DNA from: Chamaecrista fasciculata
Lineage: Eukaryota; Streptophyta; Magnoliopsida; Fabales; Fabaceae
Reading direction: 5' to 3'
NCBI GenBank assembly: GCA_003254925.1
Contig: QANZ01001304.1
Location: 63,425 to 127,424, forward strand
DNA length: 64,000 bases
Part shown: piece by piece, positions 13,022 through 23,678 of the stretch
Layout of the letters: each line of letters starts with the position of its first letter
How positions within the stretch are numbered: position 1 is the stretch's first letter
Position numbers and translations under genes: made by a program
Notes under the pieces: generated by a model
Told to the model about the DNA's origin: nothing
The model's database searches: none
Seen by the model: the letters and a program-made list of their open reading frames with translations, nothing else

Positions 13022-14405
13022 TTTTCTTTTTGGTATAATCACAGATAAATCAGATTATTTGGGAAATGCCGCATCCCTTTTCTTTTTATCCCATCTTGTT
13101 TTGTTATACTCGTTTTTCCTTAGCTGTGTGGTTCGATTCGATTTCTTTCCAAACTTTAGATTATACTTTTCTTTTTAATTATTTCCTTTAATGAAAAACC
13201 GTATAAGAAATCTATTTACAATAGTTTAATCCAATGTTTTAAAAATCTGATAATTTAGAGTCCAATCTTTCTCGAAATCTAGAACTCGTCTGAGAAGGAA
13301 TATATGAAATTTCATCATTTTTCATTACATGAATGTTGACGTAATTAACTTTCTTCACCATTTTTTTGAACTGTAATTCGATATGCACCAAATAAGTACT
13401 TGTGGATGTATACTACCTGTAAGGCTGTCACACCAATAATACTATACAAAAACCAATCATTGAATTTTTTATTCATCTTTAATTTACCTCTTAAACCAAC
13501 GTATGAGATACGTACACTGGTTTCTAAGCAATGTATACATACTTGAAAGTATGCATGCATGATAATGAATAATGATATATGACTCTGACAGACAAAAAAA
13601 GATAATGATATATGACTAAATTATATGGATTGATTAAAACCTAATTAAAATAATTTTCATAATACGTATCAAATAAGATGAAAAAAAGCAGGAACAGTTT
13701 ATGAAACCGAAAAGAAAAAGTTTAATTTGGTTAAATTTCATAACAAGAGTATTTACTATATATTTACTTTTAATTTTATTATGATAAATTGAACCAATGC
13801 GGAGCACCTCGTGCAGAGTCAAAATATAAATATAAGCAGTGTAATTACAACATTGAAAAGTTTCGTGATTCACATGTTTTTGCACAAATAAACAAAAAGT
13901 ATAGTACGTGATGCCTTAAATAGGAATATCAAAATCTGAGTGCCATTAGTTGATTTAATTGACTATAAAAACAATTAGTGGAAATGTGGAACACAAATAT
14001 AAAGTCAAAAATATCTAAATTCATTGAATCGTTTATGATTTTTTTTTTGGGGTCAAAGTATCGTTTATGGATGACAAACTGGATATGAACGTATAGCCAG
14101 CTGTATGTTTTATTCATATCACATCACTCTCAATCTTAATTTTCAAATTCTATTTTTGCATTTATGATTCACTACAGATGATCCAATATATATAGAAATA
14201 CACCTNTGCATTTATGATTCACTACAGTCTACAGATGATCCAATATATATAGAAATACACCTACAACTTGTTCTTTAATTTTCTCCACGATAAATAACAT
14301 TTATTTTTTTAATAATAATTTATCACATTTTAAGTGTTTCATTTAAATTTTGTTTCCAGGCTCCAGCTGGTAAACGCAAATTCCATCCTCCTACAATAAC
14401 ATTAA
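13022..14405. other. AT-rich intergenic DNA with an N-joined duplication
   Basis: No gene is seen. A segment of about 49 bp (14157-14205) is repeated at 14207-14262 with a 7-base insertion. A single N lies exactly between the copies, which looks like an assembly join. Confidence 0.6.
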
Positions 14406-15507
14406 GGGTAAATTACAAAATAGGGTCCTGTGGTTTGGCCTCGTTTCAGATAGGGTACATGTGGTTTGAAAAGTTTCAAATTGGGGCCTGAGGTTTACGC
14501 CGTTTGCAAAATGGGGTCTAGGTGATTTTGGCTGTTAAAAATAACGGTGCACGTGATTATCATGTGCACCCTAACCTGACTATTTTTTTTTTATTATCAT
14601 TTTGCAAAATCGAACCCTTCACCTTCGAACTTCAACCTTCAAAATCGAACCTTTCACCTTCATTCTTCACCTTCAGTCTCTCCTCCAACCCTCACATGGC
14701 TGACACCGAAACTTGACTCTCGCATCTTCATCTTCATTCTCACAATCGCTCACGACCTTCAACAACATCCTCCACCTTCAGTCTCCTCGCGAAATTCCTC
14801 CATCTTCTCACTCTCACAATCTTCCTCTACCTTCACTCTCCTCGCGACCTTCCTCCATCTTCAATCTCGCGACTTTCCTCCACCTTCAAACGCTCGCGAC
14901 AGTCACCATCTCGCTCGCGACATTCAACCCCAATCGCAAATTTGGATTGAAGATTCGTGGGTTCTTGTCAAAACTCGAACTTTTTGCTTCTGGGTTTTGA
15001 ATTGGGATTACAAATTTGGGATAGATTTATGGGTTAAGGAGTATTTGCAATAGAGATTCTTGGGTTTTCGATTATCCCCTTCGTTCTCGGCTGATCGAGA
15101 TCGGAAGGAGACATCGATTCGAAGCCTCTCGATTTCCGAAATGCCGGAAAGAGGAATTCATCGGAAAGATCTCGAAGCAACGACTCACTCGAACCGCATC
15201 GGAAATCGTCCTCCCTTGCGGCGGCCGGAAACACACACCGAACGACATCGAAACCACCGCCACCACAGTTTCCGGTGGACCGGGCTTATCCGTAGGATTA
15301 TGGAACAGAGTGAGTGATTTACAAACAGGGAAAAAACTCACGTTGGAAGAATTCGAAAAATCCGTAGGCCATTCTCGCGCCGTGAAGGAACTGATGAATC
15401 GCGAAAAAGTAGGAAGAAGCAGCATCGAGCGTATAATTAGCACACAGCAAGAACATCAGCAGCGTGAGGTTAGGGTTTGAGCAAATTAGGATTTGAGAAA
15501 AAAAAAA
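14406..15507 (+). mobile_element. Left end of a MULE-type TIR repeat carrying apparent gene-like sequence; right end lost in gap
   Basis: It starts with GGGTAAATTACAAAATAGGG and alternating 'GTGGTTTG ... GGGGCCTGAGG' blocks, a common plant TIR type. An inverted motif around TAACGGTGCACGTGA follows. From 14590 to 14940 the strand is pyrimidine-rich with repeated CTTCACCTTC and CTCGCGAC motifs. From about 15060 to 15480 the base composition becomes coding-like and GC-richer. One frame (15271-15480) reads a Lys/Glu-rich stretch including KKLTLEEFEKSVGHS and AVKELMNREK. I do not recognise it. It could be a captured host exon (Pack-MULE-like) or a decayed gene. The right terminus is not visible. 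Confidence 0.45.
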
Positions 15508-16140
15508 NNNNNNNNNNNNNNNNNNNNNNNNNNNNNNNNNNNNNNNNNNNNNNNNNNNNNNNNNNNNNNNNNNNNNNNNNNNNNNNNNNNNNNNNNNNNN
15601 NNNNNNNNNNNNNNNNNNNNNNNNNNNNNNNNNNNNNNNNNNNNNNNNNNNNNNNNNNNNNNNNNNNNNNNNNNNNNNNNNNNNNNNNNNNNNNNNNNNN
15701 NNNNNNNNNNNNNNNNNNNNNNNNNNNNNNNNNNNNNNNNNNNNNNNNNNNNNNNNNNNNNNNNNNNNNNNNNNNNNNNNNNNNNNNNNNNNNNNNNNNN
15801 NNNNNNNNNNNNNNNNNNNNNNNNNNNNNNNNNNNNNNNNNNNNNNNNNNNNNNNNNNNNNNNNNNNNNNNNNNNNNNNNNNNNNNNNNNNNNNNNNNNN
15901 NNNNNNNNNNNNNNNNNNNNNNNNNNNNNNNNNNNNNNNNNNNNNNNNNNNNNNNNNNNNNNNNNNNNNNNNNNNNNNNNNNNNNNNNNNNNNNNNNNNN
16001 NNNNNNNNNNNNNNNNNNNNNNNNNNNNNNNNNNNNNNNNNNNNNNNNNNNNNNNNNNNNNNNNNNNNNNNNNNNNNNNNNNNNNNNNNNNNNNNNNNNN
16101 NNNNNNNNNNNNNNNNNNNNNNNNNNNNNNNNNNNNNNNN
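15508..16140. other. Assembly gap (633 Ns)
   Basis: Unsequenced. The right end of the preceding repeat and the first exon of the TCTP-like copy would be expected here. Confidence 0.99.
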
Positions 16141-16152
16141 CAAATGTCACAG

Positions 16153-16728
16153 GTGATGAGCTTCTCTCTGACTCTTTCCCATACAGGGAAATTGAGAATG
16201 GAATGCTGTGGGAAGTAAAAGGGAAGGTTCGTAATTATTTACGTATCAGTATATATATATATATATGGATTCTCTATTTCCTTGAACACATTCATCATTA
16301 CATCTATCTATAATTCTATATATAATAAATTAAGTTAACACATGCTTCAAGGGACAATCGATGTAGATATTGGTGCTAAGGAGGATGAAGGTGTTGATGA
16401 TCAAGCTGTTAAAGTGGTGGACATCGTTGACACTATCAGACTTCAGGTAAGATTTTTTTATATAATCTTATTTTTAACCATAAATATAATTGACATTCAT
16501 CTACAGGTGCATGTGTAGTGTACAGTATAAAATGAACAATTTTGTTGTTGTTTAATTTGTGCTTCTGATCAGGAGCAACCAGCGTTTGATAAGATGCAGT
16601 TGATAGCTTTCATGAAGAGATGGTTAATTGTCCTTTTAATTTCCTGCTTCTCTGCGTCTAATTTGGGCGTCATTGAACAGCGCAATGAAATGCTGCTCAA
16701 CCATCGAAATTCGACGAAAGAGGAGTAA
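16153..16728 (+). pseudogene. Partial TCTP (translationally controlled tumor protein) copy
   Basis: Three exon-like blocks match TCTP, a conserved cytosolic growth-related protein (GEF-like or chaperone-like role, about 168 aa when whole). Block 16153-16226 reads [20 protein letters not shown] plus EVKGK. The block ending at 16446 includes IDVDIGA and [16 protein letters not shown]. Block 16573-16728 starts EQPAFDKMQLIAFMKR and then diverges from the family into an unrelated tail ending at TAA. Exon 1 would lie in the gap. The Trp codon and acceptor expected before the middle block (about 16349) are not evident, and the conserved C-terminal half (usual FVGE and KEIKC region) is absent. Introns are retained, so it is a DNA-level duplicate and not a retrocopy. 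Frames stay open, so a short expressed product cannot be excluded. Confidence 0.8.
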
Positions 16729-17068
16729 CATGTAGATGAAACTGTACATAGAATTTACGAAACTGACCAGTGAAAATAAAACACAGTACCAACAAAATTA
16801 ATCATTTTCAAGAATTTCAAGAATCTCGTACTTCTATCAAACTAATTCACAACCAAACTCCATTTTTATGAAGAAAAGTTTTTTAACCCCTACTTCAAAC
16901 ACCCCGACCCTGGCGGGTAAAAAAGGATAATATTGGCAAGACACTACAGGATATGTAAGTAATAATTAGATGTATAATTGACAGAAGCCAACAAATATCG
17001 AACATCGAAGTTTGCTTTTTCTGTTCTCTACGTAATTCGTGACGCCGAAGCTTCTGCCAGAATCCAGC

Positions 17069-20000
17069 TTAGGCATAATAATTCAAGCTCGCTTTCTTCT
17101 TTGCTTGGACTTGAATAATACCTTCATTAAAGTCCTCATGATTCACCTGCAATTGAACAAAATATAAACTAATGACTATCCTCGCAACAGCTGAGCTTTC
17201 TAATTAAGTTCAGCGGACAAAATATTATACACAATGAGCAACAGTATTAGGGTAGAATTCTATGATTATGTTCGTGTTTATAATAATAGCGTAATTATGA
17301 ATAAGGTAATTAGCTTATTTATTCATGATATTCAAAATAAGTTGCACATCATGAAGAATACAAACCTCAGTGGCATCACGTCGAAGGGCTAACATGCCTG
17401 CCTCAACACAAACAGCCTTCAGTTGCGCTCCGTTGAAATCATCCGTTGAGCGAGCTAATTCTTCAAAGTTAACATCTGGGTGAACATTCATCTTTCGAGA
17501 ATGGATCTAAAATAGTAAAGTCATAGCAGTAGTCAGTAGATGATCTTGTCCAGTAACTCAAGTTAGAAAATAAAAGTAATGAGAGAAGATAAAGTCAGAA
17601 CCCAGAGAGCAAACCTGCAGGATTCGAGCTCTTGCCTCTTCAGTTGGATGTGGAAACTCAATTTTACGATCTAACCTACCAGATCGCATAAGGGCAGGGT
17701 CAAGAATATCTGCACGATTTGTTGCTGCTATAACCTGTAGATCACAATAGCGAAAACTAAACTTAAGTTTTCTAAAGCCTAACTAGAAACAAAAATCAAC
17801 TACCTTAGTTGTTATAATAAACATATTTTGCGAATAGTGGCAGAACATAGGTTATCAGAAGATATAATATAAAAGACTTAACCCAATGAAAGCAAGTGTT
17901 TATGTAGTTTTCCTGATCACATAAATCAGAAAAATAAAGGTAAATGGAGGAAAAGAACCAAATGCAAACCTTAATCCTTTCGTCACTGCTAAAACCATCA
18001 AGCTGATTGAGCAATTCCAACATTGTTCTCTGTACCTCCCTATCTCCACTTACTTCACTGCAGTCAAACATCAACAAGCAGTAATATCACAAGGTTGCTA
18101 AACAGCAATAGTTAAACTCAATGGAAAATTTAAGCATATCTAGATCTAAAATCCTGCCTAGTGGGGGCCGCCCTTTTTTAGATCTAAAATCCTGCCTGCT
18201 CATAAAATAAGTATTTACCATACCTATCAAACCGCTTTGTGCCAATCGCATCTATTTCATCTATGAATATTATGCAGGGAGACTTCTCTTTTGCCAGCTG
18301 AAAGGCATCACGGACAAGTTTTGCTCCATCTCCTATGAACATCTGTATAAAATTCCAGATTAGCCCCCTCCAAACCCGGCCAAAAAAAAACGTGATCATA
18401 AAAATTGTAGAGAAACACAATACAATCTACACAAGTAGGGGATAGAAAATTATCAGACAGATACCAACAATCCAAGTATGTTTTTATTAGGAATATGGAA
18501 GCATGATTTAATAAAGAAATTACCTGTATACAATCTCCAACTTTTCTAACGTCAACATTAATACATACATCACAAGCAAATTATTACCAAAGAAAAAAAA
18601 AAGAATGGGACAATAATGTATGATCTGGTGCCTTAAGTATTATTACAGATCGGCAAAATTAGAAATACCAACTCCAATTATATTTTTTGAAAAGGAAAGG
18701 AAAGAAAACAAAAAGGGAGCAAAGTAGCAAACCAGGCAAAAGGAAATCATCAGCCACACTAAACAATTTAAAAGGGAAAACAGTAGCCTCGTCTCTCCCT
18801 TTTCAGGGAATCATAGGATAAAAACTTGGGAAAACAAATTATAGACCTGAACCAGTTGAGGGCCTGCCAACTTCAGAAAAGTGGCATTTGTTTGTGCAGC
18901 GCAGGCACGGGCCATTAAAGTTTTCCCAGTCCCAGGAGGTCCATATAAGAGCACACCCTTTGGTGGACGAATTCCTAGCTTCTGGAACCTTTCCTTGTGG
19001 GTCATTGGCAAAACAATGGCTTCAACTAGTTCTTGGATCTGCCAAGAAAGACCATGGTTAGAGAACCTTGTTACCTTGCCATAAAAAGTGTGCTGTAATA
19101 AATTCTGCCGATGATGAAATCTCACCTGCTTCTCTAATCCACCAATGTCATTGTAGTCCTCTGTTGGCTTTTCATCAACTTCCATGGCTTTTACTCGGGA
19201 ATCGTACTCAGACGGCAAGGTATCCAAGATTAAATAACTATCTTTGTTAACACCAACGAGATCACCGGGTTTTAACTTGTCAGGATCAACAAGCCCAACA
19301 ACCGGAAGAAAGATTGTCTGGAGTAGAATAAAAAACATCATTTCAAAATTTCATAATTGTTCTAACAAAAATGAAGGGAACTATCTTTCAGAAACATTAA
19401 CATTGACTATATATGTTGTGTGCACTTGAACAACCCTTCCCACAAAAGAAAAGCAAACACATATTAAACAATATCAATAACAATCTTAAAATTCTAATAT
19501 GATTAGAGAATCAGAATTCTAAAAATGAAATCAATATTTCCGGAAATCCCTGAGTAGAGAAAGTGTAATTATTGTCTAAATCACCTGTCGAGTAGATGTC
19601 TTTAGTACAACACACTTTCCCTTCCTTTGTGAGTCAAGATCAATATTGGCACCATCTTCTTCAGCTTCATCCTCTGGGTTCATTTCCAATATCTAAAAAA
19701 AATATCAAAATTTGAGGAGAATGTGAAAAATAAGAATTGATTAGTTGATCTCCACCAGGGAGAGGTGGGAGTATTGGAGTAGTTCATTCTAAATATCTCC
19801 ATCAAACTAATCAACAAATACAAAGGCATATGTCAGTCTAAAACACATCAATTGCTTTCAAACTCGGTACTCAGTACAATTACAAAATATCTCTATCCAT
19901 TATATGCCTTTGCCTATTCAAATTTTGGAGTACAAGGTACATTGGCATTCCATATAATGATATAACAAACAAAATAGATGTATAAGAAAACCATGAGGTC

Positions 20001-20907
20001 TCATATCACATAAACAGAATGATGAGGTTACTTCAATTCTGGCAAAATGCATTATTTTGTGTGAATAAAATTTTAGAAATGTGTGATGTGCCAGGTGACG
20101 TCGCAGGCCATGAATCACTAAATTGAAACTTTAGAAACTTTATGAAGATTTGAACTTAACTGGACCTGTTTCCGTAAAGGGAACTATCAGAGTATCAGTT
20201 ACTCATTTATTTCTTTATTCTACATTTCTACTAGAGTACTACTTTTGTTGTTCAGATGATAAACACCACTATCTTCAATATAGCAGATAATTATGGTTAA
20301 TGAAATGCCAATAATTGATTCAGTGGAAGACAGTCAAGCCATCATGTCTGCTTAACAAAAATGAGATAGAACCCGACAAGTAAGAGAGTAGGGCAGTAAA
20401 TTACCTCAACAATGTTGCCTACGAGGTAGGGCAACTGCTTATTGAGCTTAATTTTCTCCTGGTTCTCTTTTATCTTCTCCTTGTATGATTCCAGTTCCAG
20501 GTTAGTCCTCTGCAACTCTTCCTTCGATCACAAAACAACACACACATTCAATCAAAATCAGAAACCCACCAAAATATTACCAGAACCTAATAATAAAGAA
20601 CTCGTTGTATCGTATAAATAATAAGTTCTCATTATTTGCTCATCAACGGTACTAATGTTTACGGATATAAACAATCAACTGAATCAAACCAAGGCAAACC
20701 CTAACAATTATGCTATCTTGCAAATTGAAGCACCAAAAGCATAATTGGAGATAGAAACGGAAAGAGACTGATAGAGAGATGAGATCAGACCTTGAGAATA
20801 CGAATCTCGTTGTCAAGTAGACGAGAAGCTCGAACGATGTCGTCGGTGGCCATGGACGCCAACTGGTCATCTTCGAAGTTGGTATCCTCTGCCATGGCTG
20901 TTGCCAT
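17069..20907 (-). CDS. RPT5: 26S proteasome regulatory ATPase subunit RPT5 (6A)
   Basis: AAA+ ATPase of the 19S base ring that unfolds ubiquitinated substrates and opens the 20S gate, in nucleus and cytosol. Ten exons: 20907-20791, 20521-20405, 19692-19585, 19317-19126, 19038-18847, 18342-18224, 18057-17970, 17734-17615, 17506-17366, 17146-17069, giving 423 aa, the normal family length, with every junction in phase. In order: N-terminal coiled coil (about 25-75, [20 protein letters not shown]), OB-fold region, Walker A GPPGTGKT (211-218), Walker B IIFIDEID (266-273), SRH with [12 protein letters not shown] and [11 protein letters not shown], and a C-terminal YYA tail of the HbYX type that docks into the 20S alpha ring. 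An in-frame second ATG (codon 5) follows the chosen start. Nothing is missing. Its 3' end converges with the TCTP-like copy. Confidence 0.97.
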
Positions 20908-22898
20908 CAATTACAGGTTTCGGCGATGAAGCTGAATAACAGAGAAAGATTGAATGATAAAGTACAAAGTGCGAGTGTGACTCCTGCGTGCACTTTTTAA
21001 CAGATTTCCTCTACTCTATATGCATTTTCTTTCTCCTTTCGTTTGTAGTCTATGATCAAAATAAACTATATTAAGGTAGGGATATCGCTTCTTTTTTTTT
21101 TTGAAGCAGTATCGCTTATTTTGCAATAAGTGTCTTATATTATATAATTTATTTTTTAATCTAATTATTTTAATTATAAATATTAAAATCTAAATTTATA
21201 TTAAATTTATAAATTTTAACTTTAAAAAATAAATATAATGAATATTATATAGTTCAAATCGCAATATGGTAATTATAGATTAAAAATAAAATATTATAAA
21301 TGTTAAGTTTAATTATAGATAATAAATTAAAATTTAACTTAAAAATAATTAAATAACTATACATTCATAAGAAGAATCGAAATAGTTATCAAGATTTGTT
21401 GTCTCGATTTGTAGTTTGTAGCTTCGGCTCCGTTTGGTAGGGAGGAGATGAGGTTTACAATGTAAAAGGGCACGGTTTTCAAGATTTTCATGTGTTTGGT
21501 ATGGTAATTTGAGCTATGTAAAGTGGATTACAATGTAAAGGGCTTTACATTACATAGGCCATTTTTCTTTACTTCACATTTCTGATGTAATCCAAGTCTA
21601 CCTAGGGAATTATGGTAGAATTCCTAATTTGCCCCTCTCACNTGGACAAACTATCATTAAACTTTGAGGAGACTAAAAATCTGACTTATTTAATAAAAAA
21701 TTAAAAGATGAAAAATAGGGAGGAATTGTGATTAAAACAATCCCTCCCTATAAACTAAAAGCAAAGATGAAGAACCTGTGAAATGAAATGCACAGAAAGA
21801 CAGAAAGAATTTGTCAGCAGTTGTGGAGCGGTTTTCTTCTCTTTGAAACTCGAGTTGTTATCACATGAAATTCTCATGTGGTATATATCCTTACTGAAAC
21901 ACAAATATTAATTTTAATGATCAAAGTACATATTATAAATTACACAATCATCTTTTAAAATGTGTAAATTTCATTCAAATTTAAATACGTCATGATATAT
22001 TTGACATCAATAAGTCTTCCAAAAGTTATATAAATATATATACGGTGGCGAAAAAACTTTGTTAATCTTGAATTAGTTAAGTTTAACAAAGTGTATTCTT
22101 TTAATGTGTCATTATATATCATGTTTCATCTATAACTCTTTTGAGAACAAATTAGAATATCAAGATTAGAATGATAAAAATGTGAGAGATGCTAGACTAT
22201 AATTTTAAGTGATAAAGAGATGATGTTGCAAATGCATTGTGTAATCATAAAATTTGTGTGTATGAAACAATATAGGGGGAGAATTAAAGATACAATTAAA
22301 TACCAATTCATTCTTAGATTTTTTTTAAAAAAAAAAGTTAAAAGACTTGAAAGTTTCATACATGTGATCTCAAAATTCAATGTTGATAAAATATTTGGCT
22401 TATTTGTATATGCCGAGACCTTAAAGTCTGAATACAATAAGATTGAGGATTGGAGAGCCATGGGGCGAATTTCATTATATCAATGTCATTGTGAGCCTTG
22501 GCCCATTTAATTTCCTTTTGATGAATCCGAAATTGACTTAAGGCAAACGGCAAAAATTTGCCACAAGCACAAAAGAAAAGTATTGATAAGAGGTAGCAAA
22601 TAGCAAGCCACCCACCCACCAAAACAAAGTAACAAAGTACTAATAAACTATTCTACTCTGGTCAGGAAGCAATGAAGCAGAGAGCAGTGCAATGCAAGCA
22701 TACAAAATAGTGCCTTATGGAAAAAGATTGCACTCACATGGAAAAAAAATGGAAAATACTGGTGGTGGACCACATTATGCACCTAAATTCTTTTATTCCT
22801 TTTCATCAAATCGCATTGCAGTATGGCAAACAAGGCCATAGATCAAAATTGTATTCCTAATGTTAAAAAATATTTATACTTCACAAAACATCAGTTCA
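20908..22898. other. RPT5 promoter side and AT-rich intergenic DNA
   Basis: 20908-21010 is probably RPT5 5'UTR and promoter. 21110-21400 is very AT-rich. 21427-21620 begins CTCCGTTTGGTAGGGAGGAG and has several TTTACAATGTAAA-like motifs, resembling one end of a hAT or Harbinger MITE. I cannot find a matching right end. No gene is seen in the rest. Confidence 0.45.
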
Positions 22899-22970
22899 TC
22901 CGTTGTCGTCCAGCGGTTAGGATATCTGGCTTTCACCCAGGAGACCCGGGTTCGATTCCCGGCAACGGAA
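22899..22970 (+). tRNA. tRNA-Glu (anticodon UUC)
   Basis: A 72-nt cloverleaf. The acceptor stem TCCGTTG pairs with CAACGGA (22963-22969), followed by discriminator A. The anticodon arm CTGG-CTTTCAC-CCAG gives anticodon TTC. The T arm contains the B-box GGTTCGATTCC, with stem CCGGG/CCCGG. There is no intron, and CCA is not encoded, as expected in plants. Eight Ts follow within about 10 bp. Confidence 0.97.
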
Positions 22971-22977
22971 GACAATA

Positions 22978-22985
22978 TTTTTTTT
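22978..22985 (+). terminator. Pol III terminator of tRNA-Glu
   Basis: A run of eight Ts starting 8 bases after the tRNA 3' end, which is a standard Pol III stop. Confidence 0.85.
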
Positions 22986-22990
22986 CCCAT

Positions 22991-23158
22991 GTGCAAAACA
23001 CATTCGACCATTAAATGCAGTTTAAGTTGTCTTGCCACTTTAAATCCGTCAAAATAAATTGCGTGGAGGAATCGGTGCAAAACACATTCGACCATTAAAT
23101 GCAATTTAAGTTGTCTTGCCACTTTAAATCCGTCAAAATAAATTGCGTGGAGGAATCG
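22991..23158. repeat. 84-bp tandem duplication beside the tRNA
   Basis: Two adjacent copies (22991-23074 and 23075-23158) beginning GTGCAAAACACATTCGACC. I find one substitution between them (GCAGTTTAAG against GCAATTTAAG), so the duplication is recent. Confidence 0.95.
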
Positions 23159-23678
23159 GTGTCATAATTAAAAGCTTAGACTTCTTTCTGGCACTAGTAT
23201 TTGAACCGTCATCGCAGGAATTAATGGCTCGTAAGTCATAAGGTAGCAATTGCAAATAGAATAATAATGGATTCTTCGACTCCCGTTTTCTATGATAAGA
23301 AATGTAACTAAATTATCTCGGATCTGATTTACATCAACCTCTTGAAACTTAGGAAAATATTACATTTGAATGCCGCTTGATGCAGTCGATCTAAGTACAG
23401 AGTACAGTGAAAAGTTAAATTCTTAGGAACGGGAATATTTTTACTGCTATACAGAATTACTGATACTGTATTAAAAGAATTACAGTACAATGTGCCTGAG
23501 GAATAGACTCAGCCAGAGGAGAATGATTGATTCAAGAAGCAAATGACTGAAAATATAGAAAATCAACTCTCCTCATTTTACATAAGAATAGAAAAGGAAC
23601 TTGTCGACACAACTTCGAGAAAACACGACTCTTTCTTTTGTTTACTTTTTCTTTTGGTTTCTTTAATTGAGTGTATAT
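23159..23678. other. Intergenic / CPA 3' flank
   Basis: No gene is seen. The right-hand part, roughly from 23450, is probably the 3'UTR of the minus-strand capping protein gene. Confidence 0.45.

Noticed and set aside
15319-16313. Long open frames across the N gap at 15508-16140
   Set aside because: They consist almost entirely of unknown residues and are an artefact of translating Ns. The same holds for 53532-54244.
22823-23122. Short open frames on both strands over the tRNA and the tandem repeat
   Set aside because: They are read-through of the tRNA-Glu cloverleaf and the duplicated 84-bp unit; no protein family is visible.
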